From the NCBI GenBank assembly GCA_003278855.1, contig QCCU01000004.1, forward strand, positions 37,806-101,805: 64,000 nucleotides of DNA, given 5' to 3'. The notes beneath the pieces were generated by a model. That model searched no databases. It was not told the origin of the DNA and saw only the letters and a list, made by a program, of their open reading frames with translations. Both the position numbers and the translations under genes were made by a program. Positions 46,465-55,471 of this stretch are shown here, in pieces (position 1 is the stretch's first letter; each line of letters begins with the position of its first letter). This DNA is from Prochlorococcus sp. AG-347-M23 (GTDB lineage: Bacteria > Cyanobacteriota > Cyanobacteriia > PCC-6307 > Cyanobiaceae).

Positions 46465-47682
46465 TTAATCACATTTTGGTGCATTTTGTTCAATCCATCG
46501 CTTTGCTTTATAAATAGCTTCATCAAAATTATTTAATCTCTCATAAGCAAGTTCCATAGAAAGATACCGTAACAGCTCTCCTAAGATAGGCCCATCCTTT
46601 ATTTTTAAATTTTTTTTGATTACATCACCATTAAGGAAGTTTGAAGGATGAAATAATTTATCATCACTGTCACGCCATCTATGAAGCCAATTTAATCGTA
46701 AGTTTTGAGGTAAATGAAAAATAAAAGTTGGAAGAAACATCTCTAATTCTTTATGTAATTCAAATCTATCTGATTCAGTTAAATGAGCTATATTTTTTTT
46801 CTCTAACAAAAAGTGCCATTTTCTTAATAACTTAGTTTTTGCAATTTCAGCTTTACTAAATTTAAATTTTTCTAAAGATTTAACATCTAAGATTTGAGCA
46901 ATAAAAAATGATGGTAAAAATTTTTCTTTTTCTTCTTGATTAAGTTCTAAATAATTAATTTTCTCTAAATCCAAAAAAAAAGAATCTTCAGATAAATTAT
47001 CTCTAGCAAATATATTTAATTTTTTTATCAACAACATTGCATCAAGAGCATTGGCTCCATGAACTATTTTCTGGATTTCATTATTAATCCTCTCTTTAGC
47101 AACAAGATATAATTTCCCTTTATTTTTTTTAATTAAAGTAATTAAATTAAGATCAACTTTAAAAGCCAATTCTGAAACAAATCGAAAACATCTTAATATT
47201 CGTAAAGGATCATTTAATAAATTGTTTTCAGAATGAGTTCTAAGCAAAGAAATCTCTAAATCTTTAAGACCATTTAATGGATCAACCAAACACTTCTTTT
47301 CAAATAAAAAAGCAATTGAATTAATAGAAAAGTCTCTAGAATATAAATCTCCCTCTATCGTGGATGAAACCTGATTAGCAATATCAATATAAATATTATT
47401 AAGAATAATTCTTACTACTTCCCTTTTTTCATCTAAAATTATAAATTTTGATCCAATATTATCTGCAATCTGTTTCCCAATTTTAATTGCATTTAAAGGT
47501 ACCACAATATCAACATCTACCTTTTCAGTTTCTCTTCCCAAAATAATATCTCTTATGTAACCACCAACCAAATATGATCCTTTAGGTAAAGAACCTAATA
47601 TTAAATCCAAATTATGAAATTTTATACTTGTTTCTAATTCATTAATTATTAGTGTATGATCTGTGTGAATGCTTCTTTTCAT
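46465..47682 (-). CDS. CCA tRNA nucleotidyltransferase / poly(A) polymerase family
   Basis: LVGGYIRDIILGRETEKVDVDIVV, YSRDFSINSIAF, DPLRILRCFRFVSEL. Confidence 0.92.
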   Translation of the reverse strand: MKRSIHTDHTLIINELETSIKFHNLDLILGSLPKGSYLVGGYIRDIILGRETEKVDVDIVVPLNAIKIGKQIADNIGSKFIILDEKREVVRIILNNIYIDIANQVSSTIEGDLYSRDFSINSIAFLFEKKCLVDPLNGLKDLEISLLRTHSENNLLNDPLRILRCFRFVSELAFKVDLNLITLIKKNKGKLYLVAKERINNEIQKIVHGANALDAMLLIKKLNIFARDNLSEDSFFLDLEKINYLELNQEEKEKFLPSFFIAQILDVKSLEKFKFSKAEIAKTKLLRKWHFLLEKKNIAHLTESDRFELHKELEMFLPTFIFHLPQNLRLNWLHRWRDSDDKLFHPSNFLNGDVIKKNLKIKDGPILGELLRYLSMELAYERLNNFDEAIYKAKRWIEQNAPKCD

Positions 47683-47696
47683 TTTATTTATTAATT

Positions 47697-47948
47697 ATGT
47701 GCATTTGCATCAACTGTAAATGGGTTGATAGATGTATCACATATCATGATGTTGAGAATAATCATGGTGTTGATCATATTTGTGATCTACCTGATTTTAA
47801 AGCAAAAAAACCATTCATTCATGTCAGTATAGTTAAAGACAATAATGGTGATTATAAAACTGATTGGGATGTTCAATCTTGTGAAAGTTTTGAAAATGAA
47901 TTTGGTAAATGGTCTAAATGTAATCCAGGTATGGAATTACCTGTTTAA
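47697..47948 (+). CDS. ycf34: Ycf34 family protein
   Basis: Start reassigned to ATG 47697, MCICINCKWVDRCITYHDVE (Cys-rich). The upstream extension overlaps the antisense CCA-transferase start. Confidence 0.85.
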   Translation: MCICINCKWVDRCITYHDVENNHGVDHICDLPDFKAKKPFIHVSIVKDNNGDYKTDWDVQSCESFENEFGKWSKCNPGMELPV

Positions 47949-47957
47949 AGGTCATAG

Positions 47958-48611
47958 ATGACAAATAAACTCAAACAAAGAGAAAATTACCCTGCATTAG
48001 TGATTCATAGCACAGATAATTCTTTTGGCTTTGGATATAGAAAAAACAATACCCTTGAATCTGATGAATTATTTATCAAAAAATTTGATAATGACCTTTG
48101 CAACAACTTAATTAATGATCTTAACAAATTCATTTCCAAAGGAAATTTACAAAAAATAAATAAGTTGTCTGTCAGCATAGGGCCAGCAAATTTTAATGCT
48201 TCACGACTTATTGTAGTTTTAGCAAGAACTATCTCACAACAAATAAATTGTCCCCTAGACAGTTTTAGTTCATTTGAAATAATGGCAAAAAGAATTGCAT
48301 CAAAAAATAATATCTTTAGAAACAAAAAATCATTCTGGATTTACAAAAAATTAAAACGAAAAGGTTTAATTGCAGGTAAATATGAAATTTGTCTTAAAGA
48401 AAAAAACTCCTCGGATCTAGTCATTCGAGAAACAGTTTTACCAAAAGTTGTCAAAGAACTTGAGAGTAAAGAACTTTCTTTTGAGGCTAATTATGATGAT
48501 AAAGAAGATTTAAAAGAACTATTAAACTTAGCAAATAAAAATTTATTAAATTCAAATTTAGATTCCTGGAGAAAAGTTTTGCCTCTTTACCCTATTTCTC
48601 CAATTAACTAA
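47958..48611 (+). CDS. tsaB: TsaB-like (YeaZ) tRNA t6A synthesis protein
   Basis: VIHSTDNSFGFGYR, LSVSIGPANFNASRLIVVLARTISQQINCPL. Confidence 0.8.
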   Translation: MTNKLKQRENYPALVIHSTDNSFGFGYRKNNTLESDELFIKKFDNDLCNNLINDLNKFISKGNLQKINKLSVSIGPANFNASRLIVVLARTISQQINCPLDSFSSFEIMAKRIASKNNIFRNKKSFWIYKKLKRKGLIAGKYEICLKEKNSSDLVIRETVLPKVVKELESKELSFEANYDDKEDLKELLNLANKNLLNSNLDSWRKVLPLYPISPIN

Positions 48612-48615
48612 ATAT

Positions 48616-49236
48616 TCATCCAATCAAATTATTAATTTTATCTTGAAGGTACATTGTTACCGCATTCAGATCCTCTCTTGATGAACTCTGTGGAGGTTGA
48701 ACAGGTTTTCCCACTTTAATAACTATTTTTGAAAACAAAGGAGTAAAGAATTTAAATCTTATAAGTCTATGAGAATTAACTATTGCAACAGGCAATAATA
48801 ATTTTTGATTTTTAAATGCTAATAATGCTGCCCCTTGTTTGGGCTTATTCACTCGACCATTTCTTTGACGCGTACCATCAATAAATATTCCAATACAATT
48901 ATCATTTGATAATTTTTTACATGCTGTTTTAATGGTATTTTTATCAACAACTCCTCTTTTCACAGGATAAGCTCCACAAGATTTGATAATAAACCCAAGT
49001 AAAGGTACTGTAAATAACTCTGCCTTGGCCATGAAAGATATATTACGTCCAAGAGCATGACCTAACAAAGGAGGGTCGAGCAAAGAGCCATGATTAGAAA
49101 CCATTATAAAAGAATTCTTTTGCGGAATATTTTCTCTACCTATTAAATGACCTCTGAATACAAATTTATAAATTGGTAATACAAAAAGTTTGCTCACTAA
49201 TTGATAAATTAATTTTTGAAAAACATCATTTTTCAT
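48616..49236 (-). CDS. plsC: 1-acyl-sn-glycerol-3-phosphate acyltransferase
   Basis: VSNHGSLLDPPLLG (HX4D-type), FIDGTRQRNGRV. Confidence 0.9.
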   Translation of the reverse strand: MKNDVFQKLIYQLVSKLFVLPIYKFVFRGHLIGRENIPQKNSFIMVSNHGSLLDPPLLGHALGRNISFMAKAELFTVPLLGFIIKSCGAYPVKRGVVDKNTIKTACKKLSNDNCIGIFIDGTRQRNGRVNKPKQGAALLAFKNQKLLLPVAIVNSHRLIRFKFFTPLFSKIVIKVGKPVQPPQSSSREDLNAVTMYLQDKINNLIG

Positions 49237-49242
49237 ACTTGA

Positions 49243-50139
49243 TTAATAAGTTATTTGATTAGATGATGAAACTTGAGAAATTTTTAAATCTTTTATATGT
49301 CTTTTTGCTAAACCGCTAAGAACATTTGATGGGCCAACTTCAACAAAATGAAGGTCATTATCTTTTGCCATTAAATCCATAGTTTCTCGCCACCTTACGC
49401 CATTACACATTTGATTTTCTAATCTAGTTTTAAGCTCATCAGGATCGTCACATAATGAAGGTTCATAATTACTTATTACTGGGAAAGAGGGATTTTTAAA
49501 CTTAATCTGTTTTAAATACTCTGAAAATTTAACTGCGGGCTCATCCATGAATGGCGAATGAAATGCACCTGAAACATTTAATTTTAGGAATCTTTTACAA
49601 GAAATTTCTTTCGATAAATTATCTATCTCTTCATTAGATCCTGATAAAACAACTTGGGAAGAGCTATTATCATTAGCAATTACAACATCTTTACTTTTTT
49701 TGACTAATAAATCCAGTTCATTTCTATCAAAACCAATTACTGCTGCCATAGATCCTTGCCCAGCATTTACCATTAATTGAGATCTTACTTTTATTAGTGA
49801 TATGCAGTCTTCGAATGAAAAAACATCCGCACAATATAATGCAGTTATTTCTCCCAGACTATGCCCAGCCACATAAGTTGGTTTCAAACCATTTTCTTTT
49901 AAGGCATCTAATAAAATTGATTCAACCAAAAAAAGACAAATTTGTGTATTACTTGTATTATTCAAATCACTAAGAGGATTTGTAGGATCAGAATTTAACT
50001 CGCAAATTTCAAATAAATTTCTCTCAAATATCTCAGAAGCATAACTAAACCTCTCTTTTGTGTTCGGCAAATTTTCAATTTGTTTTGCCATTCCAATTTT
50101 TTGAGAACCCTGTCCAGGAAATACCCATGCAACTGTCAT
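49243..50139 (-). CDS. fabD: Malonyl-CoA:ACP transacylase
   Basis: FPGQGSQKIGM, GHSLGEITALYCA, SGAFHSPFM. Confidence 0.97.
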   Translation of the reverse strand: MTVAWVFPGQGSQKIGMAKQIENLPNTKERFSYASEIFERNLFEICELNSDPTNPLSDLNNTSNTQICLFLVESILLDALKENGLKPTYVAGHSLGEITALYCADVFSFEDCISLIKVRSQLMVNAGQGSMAAVIGFDRNELDLLVKKSKDVVIANDNSSSQVVLSGSNEEIDNLSKEISCKRFLKLNVSGAFHSPFMDEPAVKFSEYLKQIKFKNPSFPVISNYEPSLCDDPDELKTRLENQMCNGVRWRETMDLMAKDNDLHFVEVGPSNVLSGLAKRHIKDLKISQVSSSNQITY

Positions 50140-50157
50140 AATGTTCCTATTTTGTTT

Positions 50158-51165
50158 TTAACCCCATTTAATTAGGGCTGCACCCCAACTTAACCCAGCA
50201 CCGAAACCACTTGTAGCAATAATATCATTTTGTTTAATTCTATTATCTCTTACAGCCTCATCCATCATTAGTGGAATTGTTGCTGCTGACGTATTGCCAT
50301 ATTTTTCTAAATTACTAAGAATCTTTTCTCTGGGAATTTTTAACCTTTCTCCTACAGAATCCAATATTCTTTGATTAGCTTGATGCAGCAAGAGCCAATC
50401 AACTTGATCAGAAGTATATTTCATTTTTTTCAACAACTTTTCAAGAATTAGGGGAACTTCTTTAACTGCGAATTTATAAACTTCCTGACCATTCATCTGA
50501 ATTGGAGAAAAACCTCCACTTAAACAGTCAATTTCATCAACTATTGAATGCTTATTTTTTTTTGATGGAAGATTAAGAAAAGAACCCCTCCCCCCATCAG
50601 TTCTCATATCGAAACCTATAAAATTATCAAATTCATTTGTGGCTTCAATTGCTAATGCACCGGCACCATCTCCAAAGAGAATACAACTTCTTCTATCGTT
50701 CCAATCAACAAAACTTGATAATTGATCTGCTCCAATAACAATAGCCCTTTTAAAACTACCACCTTTTAAAAATTGTGAGGCTGTTATTAATGCAAATAAA
50801 AAACCACTACAAGCTGCAGTTAAATCGAAAGCTACAGCATTAGCTGCCCCTAATTTAGCTTGAATGGATGGGGCTGATCCAAATAAATCATGCGGAGTAG
50901 AAGTAGCTAAAACAATCAAATCAATCGTTTTAATATCCCAATTAGCCATTTCTATAGCAGTTAGAGCAGCCTTATAACCCATCTCAGTAACATTGTCTTC
51001 TACATTAGAGATTCTTCTCTCAGAAATGCCAGTTCTAGATTTTATCCATTCATTGCTTGTTTCAACCTTTTGACTAATTTTTTGATTAGTTAAGATTTGA
51101 TCAGGTACATAACTTCCGCTTCCCTTGAATGACACTCCAATCTGATTAAAATTTATTCCTTCCAA
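50158..51165 (-). CDS. fabH: 3-oxoacyl-ACP synthase III
   Basis: GSYVPDQILTN, FDLTAACSGFLFAL, LLHQANQRILDSV, KYGNTSAAT. Confidence 0.97.
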   Translation of the reverse strand: MEGINFNQIGVSFKGSGSYVPDQILTNQKISQKVETSNEWIKSRTGISERRISNVEDNVTEMGYKAALTAIEMANWDIKTIDLIVLATSTPHDLFGSAPSIQAKLGAANAVAFDLTAACSGFLFALITASQFLKGGSFKRAIVIGADQLSSFVDWNDRRSCILFGDGAGALAIEATNEFDNFIGFDMRTDGGRGSFLNLPSKKNKHSIVDEIDCLSGGFSPIQMNGQEVYKFAVKEVPLILEKLLKKMKYTSDQVDWLLLHQANQRILDSVGERLKIPREKILSNLEKYGNTSAATIPLMMDEAVRDNRIKQNDIIATSGFGAGLSWGAALIKWG

Positions 51166-51218
51166 AAGAGTTTTTTAGTTACTTATATTAGTCAAACATA
51201 AATTTGACTCAATATGTT

Positions 51219-52625
51219 TTATGAATTTAAAACTTGAAGCTTTTGCAGTTGATTTAAATTGTCCATAACACCATGATTCACTGCAGAGTGAGCCAAGCGA
51301 AGAGCACTAACTACTGATAAAGATTTGCTACTTCCATGACCAATAACACAAATACCATTAACCCCAAGTAATAGAGCTCCTCCATGTTCAGCATGATCTA
51401 ACCTCTTCTTAATTCTGAGTAGATTACTTTTTAAAAAAGCTGAACCAACTTTCCCCCGCCTTCCACGTGGCAGCTCAGATCTCAAAATATCTAATAAAAC
51501 TCCTCCCACAGATTCAAGAAATTTCAATAATATATTTCCAGTAAATCCATCACAGACGACTACATCGAAACTACCAGATAATACATCTCGTCCTTCACAA
51601 TTACCTCCAAAATCAAAACTTTTTTCAGAAGATAATAATTCAAATGTTTTTAGGGATAAATCATTACCTTTACATTCTTCTTCTCCAATATTTAAAAGGC
51701 CAATTCTTGGTTTTTGTACTTGTAGTACATCTTTTGCATAAATATTACCTAGAAGAGCAAATTGATGCAGATAAGATGGCTTGCAATCAGTATTTGCACC
51801 GACATCTAAAACTAACACCGGGCGAGTTTGATCCCTTGTTGGAAACAATGCTCCTATAGCAGGTCTCTCAATCCCTTTCAATCTCCCAATTCTAAATATG
51901 GCAGAAGCCATCATGGCTCCAGAATTACCCGCTGAGTAGACAGCTTCAGCTTTATTGTTTCTCACTAAATCCATTGCAACGTTTATACTTGCATTTTTCT
52001 TTTTTCTAACTGCGGTAGCTTCTTCATTCATCCCAATAGGCTCTCCACTATCAATTAATTCAAGACGATTATTATCTATTTCATTTTCTAATAATTCTGC
52101 TAAACCAGTTTTTTCTGCTGCATCTTTAACTTTTTCGAGTTTGCCTACAAACTTTATATTTATTGGAAATCTACTTATTGCTTCTAGGCAACCCTCAAGA
52201 ATTGGACCAGGAGCATAATCTCCACCCATCCCATCAACTGCGATCCAAATTCTTTTAGATTGAGATTCCTCAACCCTATCTAAAATATTATCGTTATTTT
52301 GTAATCTTTTTAATGGATCAAACACTAATGGCTGTAATGTATTCTTTGCTATTGAACTAGCATTTGAAACTACACTACTAGCAGTATTAACAACAGATTC
52401 AGCGCTTGAAACTACATTACCTGCAACATTACCCGCAACATTACTAGCTGTGGTTACTACAGATCCGGCACCAGAAACCATATTACCCGCAACATTACTA
52501 GCCGTTGCTGCAGAACTAGCAGCAGTGTCAACTATAGAAGTTACAGCCGAATTTCTTTTATACCAAATAACTAATCTTCTTATAGCTCTTGGCTTGTTAA
52601 TTTTTTGCGCTGTTTGTTTCTCCAT
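51219..52625 (-). CDS. plsX: Phosphate acyltransferase PlsX with ~125-aa N-terminal extension
   Basis: Core RIWIAVDGMGGDYAPGPILEG...SAGNSGAMMASAIF...HGSS. The extension contains Ala/Ser/Val repeats. Confidence 0.93.
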   Translation of the reverse strand: MEKQTAQKINKPRAIRRLVIWYKRNSAVTSIVDTAASSAATASNVAGNMVSGAGSVVTTASNVAGNVAGNVVSSAESVVNTASSVVSNASSIAKNTLQPLVFDPLKRLQNNDNILDRVEESQSKRIWIAVDGMGGDYAPGPILEGCLEAISRFPINIKFVGKLEKVKDAAEKTGLAELLENEIDNNRLELIDSGEPIGMNEEATAVRKKKNASINVAMDLVRNNKAEAVYSAGNSGAMMASAIFRIGRLKGIERPAIGALFPTRDQTRPVLVLDVGANTDCKPSYLHQFALLGNIYAKDVLQVQKPRIGLLNIGEEECKGNDLSLKTFELLSSEKSFDFGGNCEGRDVLSGSFDVVVCDGFTGNILLKFLESVGGVLLDILRSELPRGRRGKVGSAFLKSNLLRIKKRLDHAEHGGALLLGVNGICVIGHGSSKSLSVVSALRLAHSAVNHGVMDNLNQLQKLQVLNS

Positions 52626-53372
52626 TTATTTACCATCAAAGGGAGCAAGATCTACAATTCGTTGAAAAAGATACCCTGTACCTCTTGCTGTCAATATCAA
52701 TTCTGGATTTGCTGGATCAGCCTCCAGTTTGGATCTTAATCTTGATATATGAACATCGACAACTCTTGTATCTACATGTCTTTCAGGGGTATATCCCCAA
52801 ACTTCTTTCAAAATCTCTCCTCTACTAAATGGCTCTCCTGACCTACTTACCAAAAGCTCTAAAAGACTAAATTCCATACCAGTTAATCTTATTCTCTCAT
52901 CACTTTTAAAAACTTGTCTTCGATTTGTATCAATTTTTATATCCGTAACCAAAATTAATCCTGAATTTGGCATTCCAGGAATTTGCTCTTTGTCGATTCT
53001 TCTAAGAACGCACCTAATTCTAGCTTCTAACTCCTTTGGGCTAAATGGTTTTACTACGTAATCATCAGCCCCTAATTCTAAACCTGTTATCCTATCTGCA
53101 ACATCTCCTAATGCAGTTAACATAACAATTGGAACATCAGAATCTTTCCTTAACTCTTGACAAACCCCATAACCATCCAGTTTTGGCATCATAACATCAA
53201 GCACTACTAAATCAGGTTCATAATCTTTAAATAACTTTAGTGCTTCTTTGCCATCACTTGCAGTTACAACTTTGTAGCCAATCATGGAGAGACGTGTCTC
53301 CAGAATTCTTCTAATACTTGCCTCGTCATCTGCCACAAGTATAGTTTCTTTAGTTTGACTAGATAGAGCCAT
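52626..53372 (-). CDS. rpaB: OmpR-type response regulator RpaB
   Basis: ILVADDEASIRRILETRLSMIGYKVVTASDG...PDLVVLDVMMPKLDGYGVCQ; winged helix GYTPERHVDTRVVDVHISRLRSKLE. Confidence 0.93.
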   Translation of the reverse strand: MALSSQTKETILVADDEASIRRILETRLSMIGYKVVTASDGKEALKLFKDYEPDLVVLDVMMPKLDGYGVCQELRKDSDVPIVMLTALGDVADRITGLELGADDYVVKPFSPKELEARIRCVLRRIDKEQIPGMPNSGLILVTDIKIDTNRRQVFKSDERIRLTGMEFSLLELLVSRSGEPFSRGEILKEVWGYTPERHVDTRVVDVHISRLRSKLEADPANPELILTARGTGYLFQRIVDLAPFDGK

Positions 53373-53479
53373 TTGTTTCTATTAGCTAATCAGTAAGAGA
53401 ATTTATTATTAACCTAATCTAACTTGTAGAGGGGCAATATCCCAAACATTCTAGTTCTATTACTTCATTCAGAGACTAA

Positions 53480-54832
53480 ATGTCTAGCAAATTATCTACT
53501 TTTATTTGTCAGAATTGCGGATCTGAAACTTCTCAATACTTTGGTAGATGCCTAAATTGCAACTCATGGAATTCCATTGTTGAAGAAATAAAAAGTAAGA
53601 GATCAAAATATCAAGAAATAAAAAATAGCAAAAAATCTATACCGTTTAATGAGATTTCATCAAAAAAGATATCGAGATTTACAAGTGGATTTAGAGAATT
53701 TGATCGAGTACTTGGAGGTGGAATAGTACCAGGATCTGTCGTTTTACTAGGAGGGGAACCAGGTATAGGTAAAAGCACAATAGTTCTTCAATCAGCAGGA
53801 AGAATATCTCTAAATGAGAAAGTTTTGTATATAACTGCAGAAGAATCTTTAGAACAAGTAAAAATTAGATGGGATAGATTAAATCAAAACAGTATTAATT
53901 TACAAATTTTTGCAGAAACCAATTTATCCCTAATTATTGGAGAGATCAAACGTGTAAAGCCAAGTTTCGCAATTATTGATAGTATTCAAGCCATCCATAA
54001 TCATGAAATGCAAAGCTCTCCAGGATCAGTTTCTCAAGTTAGAGAATGTTCATCTGAATTGCAAAATCTTGCCAAAGACAATAATATTGCTCTTCTAATA
54101 ATTGGTCATGTAACCAAAGATGGTGCTTTAGCTGGCCCTAAAACTCTAGAGCATTTAGTTGATACAGTAATAAACTTTGAAGGAGATAATATTTCATCTC
54201 ATAGATTACTAAGAAGTATAAAAAATCGATTTGGATCGACCTTTGAAATTGGAATTTTTGAAATGCTTGAAGAGGGTTTACGAGAAATAAAAAACCCAAG
54301 TTCAATTTTTACAAATAAAGAAAATATTTCAGGTGTAACAACCACGATTACAAATGAAGGCACTCGCCCATTAGCAGTTGATATACAAGCACTGGTAAAT
54401 AAAACTTTCTACAGTAACCCAAGGCGAACTACAACTGGAATTAGCATAAATAGATTGCATCAAATTCTTGCTGTTATTGAGAAACATGTAGGGATAAAAT
54501 TATCTGAATTTGATTGTTATATAGCTACTGGTGGAGGTTTCGAAATTAATGATCCCTCATCTGACTTAGGTGTAGCAATATCAATTTTATCAAGTTTGAA
54601 AAATATTCCTCCTTTGGCTAGTACCTCATTTATTGGAGAATTGGGTTTGAGCGGTCAAGTTAGAAAATCGAACAACCTACGGACAAAGATAGAAGAAGCT
54701 GTAAGACTAGGGATCAAAAATATCGTAGTGCCAAAACTAGAGGAGGAACTAAATAATAATTTTCAAAATTGTATAAATATTAAAGAAATATCCAATATTA
54801 GAGAAGCAGTTGATTATTCTTTGTCAAAATAA
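53480..54832 (+). CDS. radA: DNA repair protein RadA
   Basis: Zinc finger CQNCGSETSQYFGRCLNCNSWNS, GEPGIGKST, KNRFGST. Confidence 0.96.
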   Translation: MSSKLSTFICQNCGSETSQYFGRCLNCNSWNSIVEEIKSKRSKYQEIKNSKKSIPFNEISSKKISRFTSGFREFDRVLGGGIVPGSVVLLGGEPGIGKSTIVLQSAGRISLNEKVLYITAEESLEQVKIRWDRLNQNSINLQIFAETNLSLIIGEIKRVKPSFAIIDSIQAIHNHEMQSSPGSVSQVRECSSELQNLAKDNNIALLIIGHVTKDGALAGPKTLEHLVDTVINFEGDNISSHRLLRSIKNRFGSTFEIGIFEMLEEGLREIKNPSSIFTNKENISGVTTTITNEGTRPLAVDIQALVNKTFYSNPRRTTTGISINRLHQILAVIEKHVGIKLSEFDCYIATGGGFEINDPSSDLGVAISILSSLKNIPPLASTSFIGELGLSGQVRKSNNLRTKIEEAVRLGIKNIVVPKLEEELNNNFQNCINIKEISNIREAVDYSLSK

Positions 54833-54837
54833 AAAAC

Positions 54838-55359
54838 TCAAAGGTACATATCAATTGAACTTCTGCCTGAGTTTTTCAACCAATTCTCAATATCTAGATA
54901 CCCACCTGGATAAAGTCTTACTGCTTTAGACCAGACTTCAGCAGCTTTATCAAACCAAATATCTCTCTGATCTAAATCACCATTTTGCTCAGCATATCTT
55001 CCCCTTTTTTCATATATTAAACCTATATTTTTCAAACATGATGGCTGTTTGGGATTTTCTACTAATGCTTTTTCATAAGTTTCAATAGACAAATCCTCTT
55101 CACCGTTACTCATATATATAATTGCCATATTTTTTAAAGTCTCGCCTCTATCAATTTTATTTTCTTCAAGCAGTAAACTCTCTTTGTAATACTCTAATGC
55201 TTCCGAATAATCCCCATTATTTTGTGCAGCTAAGCCATCTCTATAATAAATATATGCCTTTTTTTCTTTCTCAGCGATAGGCATTATTTTTACAATAGAT
55301 TCAGCAATTACAGTAAAAGCTTTATCAATAAAATTGTCTCTGTTTTGATTACTAGGCAC
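54838..55359 (-). CDS. ycf3: Photosystem I assembly protein Ycf3 (TPR)
   Basis: [61 protein letters not shown]. Start placed at GTG 55359 ([10 protein letters not shown]); the longer ORF adds a non-conserved tail. Confidence 0.92.
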   Translation of the reverse strand: MPSNQNRDNFIDKAFTVIAESIVKIMPIAEKEKKAYIYYRDGLAAQNNGDYSEALEYYKESLLLEENKIDRGETLKNMAIIYMSNGEEDLSIETYEKALVENPKQPSCLKNIGLIYEKRGRYAEQNGDLDQRDIWFDKAAEVWSKAVRLYPGGYLDIENWLKNSGRSSIDMYL

Positions 55360-55471
55360 TGCTATAAATCTAATAAAATTAATATAGTAATTTAAAAAAT
55401 AACTATTTAAAAAGTCTATTACATTTATTATTATAGTTAAAAATAAAGTCAAGCATTAATTTGCTTTTATC

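Noticed and set aside
47652-47696. 15-aa extension of the Ycf34 ORF (MYDLCECFFSFYLLI)
   Set aside because: Overlaps the start of the antisense tRNA nucleotidyltransferase. Family proteins begin MCIC.
55360-55452. 31-aa hydrophobic extension of Ycf3
   Set aside because: Not part of Ycf3 as I recall it. A GTG at 55359 matches the expected start.
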